Shown here in pieces: positions 15,131 through 23,113 of a stretch of DNA of 32,634 nucleotides (positions are counted from its first letter, which is position 1; each line of letters starts with the position of its first letter). This DNA comes from Pseudomonadota bacterium (GTDB lineage Bacteria; Myxococcota; UBA9042; PHBI01), in assembly GCA_005788935.1 (NCBI GenBank), contig SYAK01000586.1:1-32634 (forward strand). Direction: 5' to 3'. Under the pieces are notes generated by a model that ran no database searches, had not been told where the DNA came from, and was given only the letters and a program-made list of their open reading frames with translations. Made by a program: the position numbers and the translations under genes.

Positions 15131-16381
15131 CGGGAGCTGGGTCACGGCGCGCTCGACCTCGCTTCGCAGGCGCTCGAGCACCTCGCGCGTGCGCGCGGAG
15201 TCCACCTCGACGAGGATGATCACGAACTCTTCACCGCCATAACGGGCGACGATGTCGTGCGCGCGGACCTCGCGCTTGAGCACGGCGGCGACGGTCTGCA
15301 AGACGGCGTCGCCCGCGTCGTGGCCCCAGGTGTCGTTGACCTGCTTGAAGTGGTCGACGTCGAGCATCGCGACCGCGAGGCTGTGGTCGTAGCGCTCGGC
15401 GCGCGCGAGCTCGGCCCCGAGCAGCTCGAAGAGGTGGCGGCGGTTGACGAGTCCGGTCAGCCCGTCGGTCCGGGCGAGCGTCACGAGCTGTGCGTTCAGG
15501 GCCTCGAGCGCATCCTGGCGGCGCTCGGACTCGGCGGTCCGCTCGGCGACGCGGGCCTCGAGGGTCCGGGTGTAGGTCTCGAGCTCGGCGGCCATCGTGT
15601 TGAAGGCAAACGATAACTGGCCAATTTCGTTCCGCGCGTCGACGGGGGCCCGCGCCGAAAGATCGCCCGCTTCGACGCGCCGCACCGCCTCGCGGAGGCG
15701 TCTCAGGGGCCGCACGACGAGCAGCAGAAGCCCGCCGTGAAGCGCCAGCACCAGCGTCAGCGCGACGGCCACCGACGCGCCGATGATGATGACGCGCGCC
15801 TCCCGGATGCGGGCTGTCACGGCCTCGGTGTCGAAGACCGCGACGAGCGTCCCCCAGCGCAGGCCGCTCACGACCGGCATCGAGACCGCGAGGGCGCGTG
15901 GCGCGGCGGGGCGGTCGACGTAGCGCCAGACAGAGGTCTCGGCGGTCGCGGCCCCGCGAGCGAACGCCACCACCTCCTCCGGATCGCCGAAGCCGTCGCC
16001 GACGATGGCCTCGCGCAGCGTGCCAGTCCCCGAGTGCGCGAGGGCCTCGCCGCCCGCGTCGAGCAGCGCGACCGACAGCACGTCGAGATGCTCGCGACCC
16101 TTGCGCGCGAGCTCGGTCAGCGCGTCATCGAGGCGCTCGACCGCGCCCGAGGCGACGTCGAAGGCGCAGGTCACCGAGAGGCTCTCGAGCAGCGCGAGCG
16201 AGCGTGAGCGTTGTTCGCGGTGGAGGCGGGCGACGAGCAGCCCCTCGGCGATGACCGCGATAATCGCGAGGACCATCAGGATCAGAATGGTCGCCAGCAA
16301 CGCGATGCGCCCGGAGAGCCCGATGGCGGGCTGCTGCGCCGCGGTCGGCCGGGGGTCCGGGTGGGCCTCAGCGGGCGGCAT
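14936..16381 (-). CDS. membrane diguanylate cyclase (sensor-HAMP-GGDEF)
   Basis: 481 residues from the ATG at 16381, chosen because GGAG lies 6 bases upstream; an ATG at 16393 is the alternative. It makes cyclic di-GMP from two GTP at the inner membrane. Layout: membrane helix at about 26-50, periplasmic sensor domain of about 145 residues without a recognised family, second helix at about 198-224, HAMP linker to about 275 (with 'NEIGQLSFAFNTMA'), short coiled coil, and a GGDEF domain from about 310 to 475. The active site reads GGEEF (382-386) and the product-inhibition site RxxD is present (RAHD, 373-376), so it should be active and feedback-controlled. Its start overlaps the end of the PhnD-like gene by 14 bases, suggesting that the periplasmic protein delivers its signal. 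Confidence 0.92.
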   Translation of the reverse strand: MPPAEAHPDPRPTAAQQPAIGLSGRIALLATILILMVLAIIAVIAEGLLVARLHREQRSRSLALLESLSVTCAFDVASGAVERLDDALTELARKGREHLDVLSVALLDAGGEALAHSGTGTLREAIVGDGFGDPEEVVAFARGAATAETSVWRYVDRPAAPRALAVSMPVVSGLRWGTLVAVFDTEAVTARIREARVIIIGASVAVALTLVLALHGGLLLLVVRPLRRLREAVRRVEAGDLSARAPVDARNEIGQLSFAFNTMAAELETYTRTLEARVAERTAESERRQDALEALNAQLVTLARTDGLTGLVNRRHLFELLGAELARAERYDHSLAVAMLDVDHFKQVNDTWGHDAGDAVLQTVAAVLKREVRAHDIVARYGGEEFVIILVEVDSARTREVLERLRSEVERAVTQLPSRTEGSDRAPPTLVPREVRVTLSAGYVVSPEDGGDLDALLVAADAALYRAKRGGRNRVVHAGAT

Positions 16382-17441
16382 CGGAGACTCCATCCGTCTG
16401 CCCGCGGTGCGCGGCGACCCGCGCCATCGTGGCCCGGATGCCGTCGTAGTGCTGCTCGGAGGGCGGCGCCCAGCCGCTGACGTGGTTGCTCGTCCCGGCG
16501 TAGATGTGGCGTCCCCGGGCGGATCGCGTGTCCATGGCCATGAAGGCGGCCGTGATGCGCGCGTCGAGGTGCGCCGAGAGACCAGGGGCGGCACAGAGGG
16601 CGTCGTAGGGGATGCGGCCAGCCTTGTGCAGGATGCGCAGGTCGGCGGCCTCGGCGGTCGCGCCAGCCGTGCGGCGGGTGTAGTCGAGCATCCCGGAGTA
16701 GGTCGCGGCGGCGTCTGCGCGCCCCGCGAGCACGTCCGCGATGGCCGAGGCGTGGTTCCCCGCGAAGCGCACGCTCGCGAAGTCGCGGCGCGGGTCGAGC
16801 CCGTGGTCGAGGAACGTCGCCCATGGCAGGATGAAGCCGGAGGCCGAGGCTTCGTCGACGAGGCTGACGCGCTTGCCGCGCAGGTCCTGCAGGCCCTCGA
16901 ACGGCGCGTCGCGGCGCACGATGATGTAGGACGAGTAGGACGTGGCGCCCCCCGCGATCTGCGACGCCAGCAGCCGGATGGCGGGCGAGCGGTCGCGCGC
17001 GAGGGCGAAGGTGGCGGGCGGAAGGATGGCGAGGTCGACGGTGTGGGTGAGGAGTCGGTCGATGAGGTCGAGGTAGGAGTCGGCGACCACGAGCACGACC
17101 GGGACGCCGAGGGCCTCCTCGAGCCACACCGCGAGGTTTCGATGCTGCGCCACCATGTCGGCTGGCGCCACGATGGGGGCGAGCCCGAGGCGCAGCTGTT
17201 CCGCGGGCAACTCGGCGGCGGTGATGGTCAGGGAGGCGGGGGCGGGCGGGCGGGCGGGGGTGCGTGGGCCCTCCTCGAAGGCGCCCGAGCGCGGCGGCTC
17301 GAGGCAGCCCGTAAGCAGAGCGGCCCACGCGACGCAAGCCATGGCCGGTGACACGCGCCATCGTGCATGCGCCGACACGGGCCGCGTGTCCAGCGACCTG
17401 CGCTCAGCCGCTTGGCCGGCCGTCTGTAGGACGCGCTGCAT
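16368..17441 (-). CDS. PhnD/SsuA-like periplasmic substrate-binding lipoprotein
   Basis: 357 residues from the ATG at 17441; a start at Met34 (17342) would give a more typical signal peptide, and neither has a clear Shine-Dalgarno. The lipobox is 'LLTGC' (Cys46 in the long form). The rest matches the phosphonate/phosphite-binding (PhnD) type of solute-binding protein: 'LRLGLAPIVAPADMVAQHRN', 'AVWLEEALGVPVVLVVA', 'VDLAILPPATFAL', 'LQDLRGKRVSLVDEASASGF' and 'VLAGRADAAATYSG'. No ABC permease or ATPase gene is close. The downstream diguanylate cyclase gene overlaps it, so a role in sensing rather than uptake is more likely. The ligand cannot be read from sequence. Confidence 0.82.
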   Translation of the reverse strand: MQRVLQTAGQAAERRSLDTRPVSAHARWRVSPAMACVAWAALLTGCLEPPRSGAFEEGPRTPARPPAPASLTITAAELPAEQLRLGLAPIVAPADMVAQHRNLAVWLEEALGVPVVLVVADSYLDLIDRLLTHTVDLAILPPATFALARDRSPAIRLLASQIAGGATSYSSYIIVRRDAPFEGLQDLRGKRVSLVDEASASGFILPWATFLDHGLDPRRDFASVRFAGNHASAIADVLAGRADAAATYSGMLDYTRRTAGATAEAADLRILHKAGRIPYDALCAAPGLSAHLDARITAAFMAMDTRSARGRHIYAGTSNHVSGWAPPSEQHYDGIRATMARVAAHRGQTDGVSDAAR

Positions 17442-17500
17442 GGCGGCACGTTACCGCAGAATCGTCGAAGAATCCAGTCGCCAGCCCGGCCGCGCAGCGC

Positions 17501-20095
17501 TCAGAAGGCGCCGCGGAGGCCGATCGCGGGCGTCAGCGGGAGGCTCGTGATGTCCGTACGGCGACGGAAATCATCGCTGTACTGGACGGCCTCGATGTTG
17601 GCGCGGTTCGTGGCGTTGTTCAGCTCGAGGTAGGTCTCGAGGCGCCAGCGGTCGAAGATCCAGGTCTTCGCGATGCGCAGGTCGAGCTGGAAGAAGCCTG
17701 CGACGCGCTCCGACAGGAGTGGCGCACCCGGCCGTGGCACCCAGACGTCGGCGCCCGCGTCGTACCAGGCCGGCTCGAGCGGGGTGAAGGGGTTGCCGGT
17801 CGCGTAACGCACGCGCGCGCCAGCCCGCCACCCCGCGCCGAGCTGGACGCCCGTGACGAGGGCGAGCACGTGGGTCTGGTCGAACGAGAAGAAGCGCTCG
17901 GCCTGCCCCGGGCGGTCGACACGGCGCGAGCGCGACAGCGTGTAGGAGAGCCAGCCGTCGACGACCGGGTGCTGCAGCCGGACGAGCGCCTCGCCACCGA
18001 GGACGCTGCCCTCGCCCGCGTTGTCGTAAGGTCGCCCTCCGAGCGTGTCGGTGCGGACGACGAGCTGGTCGAGGTGCTTCGCGAAGCCCTGCAGCTCGAC
18101 CGAGAGCAGCGACCCGACGCGCTGGCTGACGCTCAGGTTCAGGTAGGCCGCGCGCTCGGGTGAGAGCTCGGTGTTGCCGGTCGACCTCGCGCTCTCGTCC
18201 GGGGCTGGGGCCTGGTGGTTCAGACCGGCCGCGAGGCCGAGGCGCAGCGACGGCACGACCGCCCAGTTGGCCGCGACGCGCGCGTCGAGGGCCGCGTCGT
18301 CGAAGTTCCCGTGCCAGGTCTGGAGCCGCGCACCCGCGAGCAGGCCGACCTCGGGGGTGGCCTGCCAGGTGGCCTCGGACCACGCGTCCACGCGCCCCGA
18401 GAAGCCCTCCTCACGCGCCTGGATGATCTGCTGGACCTCGGAGGGCAGCTGTACCTCGCCCTCCTTGCGCGGCAGCGGCAGACGCACGTCCACCTTGAAG
18501 CGCGTCACTTCGCTGTAGAGCCCCGAGCGCAGGTTGAACCGGCTCGACGGGCGCCAGCTGACGTCGCCCTGGAGAATGAGCGGGTCGAACGTGATGCGCA
18601 GGTCGTTAGAACCGGGGGAGACCCGCAGCTGCTGGTAGCTCGTCGCGAGCCCCGCCGTGACGGTCACCTCGTTCGACAGCGCGTGCTCGAGCGTCCCCTG
18701 GACCTGGTGAAATGAGCGCGATAGCGCGAAGTTGCTGGCGTTGGGGTCGTTGCCGCCCGGCGACCCGCCGAAGACCACCAGCGAGTCGTCCGAACCGAAG
18801 ACCAGCAGCCGCATCCGCGGGCCGCGCTCGGGCGCGAAGTCGGCCCGGGCCTGGTAGTCGTAGTAGCGCGGGGCGCTCGAGAAGCGGAAGCCGCCGTCTT
18901 CGCCGCCGATGCCCGCCAGGATGGCGTCGACCCAGCTCCGCCGCGCCGCCGCGCCGACCGTCCAGTCCTTGCCCGCCGGTCCCGTCACGAGCCCTGCGAG
19001 GTGGTAGATGTTGGCGTCCCCGTGCCCGTGCACCCCGTCGCGCGCCATGTCGCGCAGCGTCACGTTGACGATGCCCGCGGTGGCGTTGCCGTAGCGGGTG
19101 GAGTAGCCGCCTGGCCGGTAGTCGATGTCCTCGACCCATTGGTCCTGCAGCACCGAGTAGATGCTGCCGAAGTGGAAGAGCTGGAGGATCGGCAGCCCGT
19201 CGAGGAAGAAGCGCGTGTCCTCGGGCGCCGAGCCGCGCACGATGAGCTGGCCAGCCCCGGGACCGGCCGACGCTGGACGCGCGACGCCAGGCAGCGACTC
19301 GAGCACCTTCAGCGGGTCGCCCGCCGCGCCCGGCACCTCGCGCGCCCGCTCGGCCGAGATCTGGATCCGCGCGGCGTCCTGCAGTCGCTCGCGGTCGTCA
19401 ACGACCCGGGTCACATAGCTGTCAAGAGATCCTGGCGTGATGCGCAGCGTCACGTCGGCCGGGCCATTCGCCCGCACGAGCGCCCGTGACTTCGCGGACC
19501 CTTCGGACCGGAACGGCACCTCGACCGTGTAACGCCCACGCGGCAGGTCGTCGAAGCTGAAGCGGCCCTCCGCGTCGCTCAGCGTCTCGACGGGCGCCGC
19601 CGTGACGCCCTCGGGCACGTCGCTCCGGACAGCTGTCACCGGCAGCCCTGCCACCGGGCGCCGCGTCCCCCGCTCGAACACGCGCCCGCGGATGGCCTCC
19701 GCGACCTTCGGCACGTCTTCGGCCGCGCGCCGACCGACCGCGGCGAGTGGCGGGGCCGCCCGTGGGAAGGCGATCGGCGTCGTCAGCCGGACGGCGACTG
19801 GCGCGCCATCCTGGGTCGCAGGCTTGAAGCGAGCGTCCGCGAGCAGCGCGAGCGCGAGCTGGCCGAGCGCCGCGGTTGGCGCCGAGACCACCTTGAGGTC
19901 GCTCGCGCGCCCGTCCACCCCGACGGTCAGCTCGACCACGACGAGGTGGGATACGTCACGCCGTGCGGGCAGCGCGCTCGGGAAGGTCGGAGGCGCCTCG
20001 AGGGACGGCGGCACGACGACTGGCTCGGCGGGTCCGGGTTTCGGGCTCGCGCCGAGCGTCAGCGCTGCGAGCAGCGCTGGAAACAGCGGGCTCAT
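17501..20095 (-). CDS. TonB-dependent outer-membrane receptor with N-terminal TonB-like domain
   Basis: 864 residues from the ATG at 20095, which overlaps the stop of the preceding lipoprotein gene (ATGA). A signal peptide (about 1-17) is followed by a domain like the C-terminal domain of TonB itself, at about 45-115 ('VVVELTVGVDGRASDLKVV', 'LLADARFKPATQDG'). A carboxypeptidase-regulatory-like beta domain follows at about 135-215 ('DAEGRFSFDDLPRGRYTVEV'), then a plug domain ('GQLIVRGSAPEDTRFFLDGL', 'GGYSTRYGNATAGIVNV') and a 22-strand-type barrel ending in Phe, the usual outer-membrane assembly signal. It takes up a large or scarce substrate with proton-motive energy; the substrate is not evident. 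Confidence 0.9.
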   Translation of the reverse strand: MSPLFPALLAALTLGASPKPGPAEPVVVPPSLEAPPTFPSALPARRDVSHLVVVELTVGVDGRASDLKVVSAPTAALGQLALALLADARFKPATQDGAPVAVRLTTPIAFPRAAPPLAAVGRRAAEDVPKVAEAIRGRVFERGTRRPVAGLPVTAVRSDVPEGVTAAPVETLSDAEGRFSFDDLPRGRYTVEVPFRSEGSAKSRALVRANGPADVTLRITPGSLDSYVTRVVDDRERLQDAARIQISAERAREVPGAAGDPLKVLESLPGVARPASAGPGAGQLIVRGSAPEDTRFFLDGLPILQLFHFGSIYSVLQDQWVEDIDYRPGGYSTRYGNATAGIVNVTLRDMARDGVHGHGDANIYHLAGLVTGPAGKDWTVGAAARRSWVDAILAGIGGEDGGFRFSSAPRYYDYQARADFAPERGPRMRLLVFGSDDSLVVFGGSPGGNDPNASNFALSRSFHQVQGTLEHALSNEVTVTAGLATSYQQLRVSPGSNDLRITFDPLILQGDVSWRPSSRFNLRSGLYSEVTRFKVDVRLPLPRKEGEVQLPSEVQQIIQAREEGFSGRVDAWSEATWQATPEVGLLAGARLQTWHGNFDDAALDARVAANWAVVPSLRLGLAAGLNHQAPAPDESARSTGNTELSPERAAYLNLSVSQRVGSLLSVELQGFAKHLDQLVVRTDTLGGRPYDNAGEGSVLGGEALVRLQHPVVDGWLSYTLSRSRRVDRPGQAERFFSFDQTHVLALVTGVQLGAGWRAGARVRYATGNPFTPLEPAWYDAGADVWVPRPGAPLLSERVAGFFQLDLRIAKTWIFDRWRLETYLELNNATNRANIEAVQYSDDFRRRTDITSLPLTPAIGLRGAF

Positions 20096-20787
20096 GGCGT
20101 CACCTCGAGGACCGTCGAGGACCAGGTCGTGCCGCCGTCGAGGTCGCGGGCCACCGCGATGACGGCGACGCGCGGGCGCGTGCCGTCCTCGGGCCACGTG
20201 AAGGTCGCTGGGTCGAGTCCGACGGTGCGGGCGGGCTCGAGGGTGCCAGCTGTCACGTACCAGCTGATGACGATGCGCGCGGGGTCGAGCGGGGGCGCGA
20301 CCGCGTCGAAGGCGGGCGTCAGCGTCAACGTCTCAGGCGCCTCGGGGGCGCCTGGCGCGGTGATCAGATCGAAGTCGGGCGGGTTGACGAGGGTCGCCTC
20401 ACCGTCGGGCTCGGGGTCGAGGCGGCGCCCGGCCGGGATGGCGTCCCCACCTTCCGCGAGCAGCCACCAGCCGGTGCCTGGCGTCTCGGGCGGCGGTGTG
20501 AAGGTCAGCGGGTTGCCCGTCCCGAGCGGCAACGCGGGGCCTGCCGGGCAGCGGACCGGGTCTGCCGGCGCCCACGCGACGGGGCAGGCCGACCAGGTGA
20601 CGTCGCCCTCAATGGCCCAGGTCAGGGCCGCGACGGTCACCGGCTCGCCCGGCACGAAGCCCGTCGGTTCCGTCCGGATGGCGAGGATCCGGGGACCGTC
20701 GAGGACGTCGGCCGGGGGCATCTCGCAGGCGGCGAGCGTCAGGACGAGGGCGAGCCAGAGGCCGCGACGGTGCGATGAGAGCGCCAT
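20092..20787 (-). CDS. lipoprotein of unknown function coupled to the TonB receptor gene
   Basis: 231 residues from the ATG at 20787, which gives a proper lipoprotein signal (MALSSHRRGLWLALVLTLAA then Cys21); an in-frame Met12 codons earlier adds no signal. After the lipobox, the chain begins 'DGPRILAIRTEPTGFVPGEP', a beginning common in myxobacterial surface lipoproteins, followed by Pro-rich beta-type sequence with two further Cys (likely a disulfide) and a C-terminal Ig-like strand pattern ('PRVAVIAVARDLDGGTTW'). The stop overlaps the receptor start by ATGA, so it probably works with that receptor at the outer membrane, perhaps as a substrate-capturing surface lipoprotein. That pairing is inference. 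Confidence 0.78.
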   Translation of the reverse strand: MALSSHRRGLWLALVLTLAACEMPPADVLDGPRILAIRTEPTGFVPGEPVTVAALTWAIEGDVTWSACPVAWAPADPVRCPAGPALPLGTGNPLTFTPPPETPGTGWWLLAEGGDAIPAGRRLDPEPDGEATLVNPPDFDLITAPGAPEAPETLTLTPAFDAVAPPLDPARIVISWYVTAGTLEPARTVGLDPATFTWPEDGTRPRVAVIAVARDLDGGTTWSSTVLEVTP

Positions 20788-20839
20788 AGGGGGCTCGCAT
20801 AAGCACCGCAGCCCGCGAGACAAGGCCCCAGTCGCCGGT

Positions 20840-21754
20840 TCAGGCCGCCGGTGCCTTGCGGAGGCGGCGCACGAGAGGTCCGAGGAGGGCGGTCAGCGCG
20901 AGCGCCACGAGGCCGGTCACGAGCCCGACGAGCAGGACGGAGACCGTCTTGAGCAGCTCGTGGAGCCACGAATCGGGGGAGGCTATCCCGTCAACGACGC
21001 CGTGGATGGCGTGCTCGAGCGGCGGGAGGCCGTGCTCGACGATGCCGCCGCCGACGAGGAGCATCGCGAGGGTGCCGACGACGCCGATGAGCTTCATGAG
21101 GGGCGGCATCGCGATGAGGATGCCGCGCCCGACGCGCGCGCCCGCGCCGCCCCGCTGCACGAGGTGGAGCCCGACGTCGTCGGCCTTCACGATGGCCGCG
21201 ATGAGCCCGTAGATGGCGAAGGTCAGGCCGAAGGCGACGATGACGAGGGCCACGGTGCGCCGCGCGAACTCGAACTCCGCGAGGGCGTTGAGCGCGATGA
21301 CGACGATTTCGGCCGACAGGATGAGGTCGGTGCGGATGGCGCCCTTCACGCGCTCGCGCTCGAGCTGCTGCGGGTCCTTCGGCGCGTCGGCGGGCTTGTC
21401 GCCGCGGTCGTGGTGGCCGAGGCCGAGTTTTTCCGAGAACTTGTGCACACCCTCGTAACACAGGAAGGCCCCGCCGGTCATGAGCAGCGGCGTCAGCAGC
21501 CATGGCGCGAAATACGACAGCCCGAGGGCGACTGGCACGAGCCAGGCCTTGTTCAGCAGCGAGCCCTTCGTCACCGCCCAGACGATCGGCAGCTCACGCT
21601 TCGGGTCGATGCCGACGAGGGACTCGGCCCCGACAGCGAGGTCGTCGCCCGCGATGGCCATCGTCTTCTTGGTCGCGAGCTTGGACATGACTGCCACGTC
21701 GTCGAGCAGCGACGCGAGGTCGTCGAGGAGGGCGAGGAGGCCGGCGGCGGGCAT
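20840..21754 (-). CDS. yedI: YedI / DUF808 inner-membrane protein
   Basis: 304 residues, the normal length for the family. The N-terminus 'GLLALLDDLASLLDDVAVMS' and the following 'KLATKKTMAIAGDDLAV' and 'RELPIVWAVTKGSLLNKAWL' are the hallmark of DUF808 proteins such as E. coli YedI. Several hydrophobic segments follow ('PVALGLSYFAPWLLTPLLMT', about 73-97; then about 145-200, 215-240 and 268-295), so it spans the inner membrane several times. Function is not established; transport has been proposed for relatives. It lies 61 bases after the aminotransferase gene on the same strand, with a perfect hairpin in between, and 52 bases before the lipoprotein gene. Confidence 0.9.
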   Translation of the reverse strand: MPAAGLLALLDDLASLLDDVAVMSKLATKKTMAIAGDDLAVGAESLVGIDPKRELPIVWAVTKGSLLNKAWLVPVALGLSYFAPWLLTPLLMTGGAFLCYEGVHKFSEKLGLGHHDRGDKPADAPKDPQQLERERVKGAIRTDLILSAEIVVIALNALAEFEFARRTVALVIVAFGLTFAIYGLIAAIVKADDVGLHLVQRGGAGARVGRGILIAMPPLMKLIGVVGTLAMLLVGGGIVEHGLPPLEHAIHGVVDGIASPDSWLHELLKTVSVLLVGLVTGLVALALTALLGPLVRRLRKAPAA

Positions 21755-21788
21755 CGTGAACGTCCTGAGTTTGCGGGTTTTCCGGGTC

Positions 21789-21807
21789 GTCTGACGGTCC
21801 GTCAGAC
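21789..21807. repeat. perfect inverted repeat between aminotransferase and yedI genes
   Basis: GTCTGACG (21789-21796), a 3-base centre, and CGTCAGAC (21800-21807). On the minus strand it lies 8 bases after the aminotransferase stop and about 35 bases before the yedI start. It can fold as an 8-bp hairpin but has no T-tract behind it, so it is either a weak terminator or an operator for yedI. Its 15-bp core recurs at 4994-5008 and 30349-30363. Confidence 0.55.
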
Positions 21808-21815
21808 ATCGAGGC

Positions 21816-22934
21816 TCAGCGCCCGAGGGCCTGGGCGAGCGCCTTCAGGAAGACCTCGTAGGCGTGCAGCGGGTACTCGCCCATGTGGAAGATGCGCAGG
21901 TACTCGGCCGACAGCTTGCCCTGCGCCGAGTAGATCTCGAAGACCATGCCGTCGACTGGCGTCGTGGCGAGCGTGTCGGCGAGCGTCTGGTAGCTGACGC
22001 CCGGCGGGATGGCGAGCATCGTGCCGATCCCCTGCAGCGGCTGTCCGTCATAGCGGGCGATCCGCAGGCCGAGCGCCTCGTAGCCCGCGCGCAGGAGGTC
22101 GCAGCGGGCCTGGTAGATGGCGTGGCGCCCGGCGACGCCGCCCTCGGCCTCGAGCGCGTCGAGGGCGGCTGCGATCTGGAGGACGCTCATCGCGTCGATC
22201 GTGTACGGGTGGGCGCCGCCCTGCTGCGATTTCCAGGTCTTGTAGAGCTCGAGGTTCGGGGCGCGCGGCGGCAGGGTCGCCATCTCGGAGAGCAGGTCGC
22301 GCCGGACGAGGGCGCAGGTCATGTTCGGGTGGGAGTGCAGCCCCTTGTTGCAGGACCCCATGACGGCCGCGACGTTCCACGCGTCGAGGTCGATCGGCTC
22401 GACGAACAGTGTGCTGATGCCGTCCATCAGCAACTTCTTGCCATGGCGGCGGGCGATAGCGCCGATTTCGGCGACCGGGTTCAGCGTGCAGGTGCTCGTC
22501 CCGCCATGGACGACGGCGATCGCGTCGAACTCCGCCACGCGCGCCTCGATCTCGGCGAGGTCGGGGCGGTGGCCATAGGGGAGCTCCATGTCGACGACGG
22601 GCTGGCCAAGGGTCTTCGCGAACTCGAGGATGCGGTCACCGTAGGCGCCGTTGCGGATGACGAGCAGGCGCTCGTCCTTCCGGAGGCACGAGCCGAGCAC
22701 GGCCGCCATCGCGGTCGAGCCGGTGCCCGTCAGGAGGATGGCCTCGTGGTTGGGCGCGCCGAGCGCGGCAGGGATGCCCGTCAGGACGCGCTTCAGGACG
22801 GGACCGAAGCGGGGTCCGCGCGGGACGATGGGGTTCTCGCCGTAACTGCGCGAGACGGCGTTGACCGCGTCGGGCAGGTGGAAGACGGCGGGGGTCAGCG
22901 AGACGACCTTATACGGCAGGGCGGCGTTGTCCAT
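21816..22934 (-). CDS. class V PLP-dependent aminotransferase, PhnW/AGXT-like
   Basis: 372 residues from the ATG at 22934, the length usual for this group; the frame continues upstream to 23135 but that part is low-complexity and overlaps the divergent promoter region. Fold type I aminotransferases of this group (2-aminoethylphosphonate-pyruvate transaminase, alanine-glyoxylate or serine-glyoxylate transaminase) share 'GTGSTAMAAVLGS' (cofactor phosphate site), 'NGAYGDRILEFAK', 'VHGGTSTCTLNPV', 'KKLLMDGISTLF' with the Asp that holds the PLP ring nitrogen, and Lys197 in 'GSCNKGLHSHP', the Schiff-base residue. PhnW is the nearest named relative I can suggest, but no other phosphonate gene adjoins, so the substrate stays open. 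Confidence 0.85.
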   Translation of the reverse strand: MDNAALPYKVVSLTPAVFHLPDAVNAVSRSYGENPIVPRGPRFGPVLKRVLTGIPAALGAPNHEAILLTGTGSTAMAAVLGSCLRKDERLLVIRNGAYGDRILEFAKTLGQPVVDMELPYGHRPDLAEIEARVAEFDAIAVVHGGTSTCTLNPVAEIGAIARRHGKKLLMDGISTLFVEPIDLDAWNVAAVMGSCNKGLHSHPNMTCALVRRDLLSEMATLPPRAPNLELYKTWKSQQGGAHPYTIDAMSVLQIAAALDALEAEGGVAGRHAIYQARCDLLRAGYEALGLRIARYDGQPLQGIGTMLAIPPGVSYQTLADTLATTPVDGMVFEIYSAQGKLSAEYLRIFHMGEYPLHAYEVFLKALAQALGR

Positions 22935-22976
22935 GGCGACGCTTCTAGCAAAGGCTGGCGATTCGCGCCACTGGTC

Positions 22977-23011
22977 TGCCATGGCTTGCCATGGCCTGGC
23001 GGGGCTTGCCA
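22977..23011. repeat. short direct repeats in a divergent intergenic region
   Basis: TGCCATGGC occurs at 22977-22985 and 22987-22995 (10-base period), and GGCTTGCCA at 22983-22991 and 23003-23011 (20-base period). The unit lies between the divergent aminotransferase and cytochrome genes, spaced by one and two helical turns. The rest of this 179-base gap shows only an extended -10-like TGCTATCGT. Confidence 0.4.
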
Positions 23012-23078
23012 GGACCTTGGGACCCCCTGGCCGCGGAACGCCGCGGGACGGATGACCCTCGCGGGCTGGGGCGGTCTC

Positions 23079-23087
23079 TGCTATCGT
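23079..23087 (+). promoter_or_regulatory. possible extended -10 promoter element
   Basis: TGCTATCGT lies 27 bases before the ATG of the cytochrome gene; the TG plus TATCGT pattern fits an extended -10 box. No matching -35 hexamer at normal spacing was found. Confidence 0.25.
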
Positions 23088-23113
23088 GTCGGGCCCGGTC
23101 GAAGGAGCCGCCG

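Noticed and set aside
19946..21997. Open frame of 683 codons on the + strand across the lipoprotein and yedI genes
   Set aside because: Antisense to genes with signal peptides and known motifs; its sequence is Gly/Ser/Arg-rich without domain features.
21816..22934. Aminotransferase and PhnD-like protein as one phosphonate pathway
   Set aside because: Five kilobases and three unrelated genes separate them, no C-P lyase, phosphonatase or transporter genes are present, and both assignments are only to family level.
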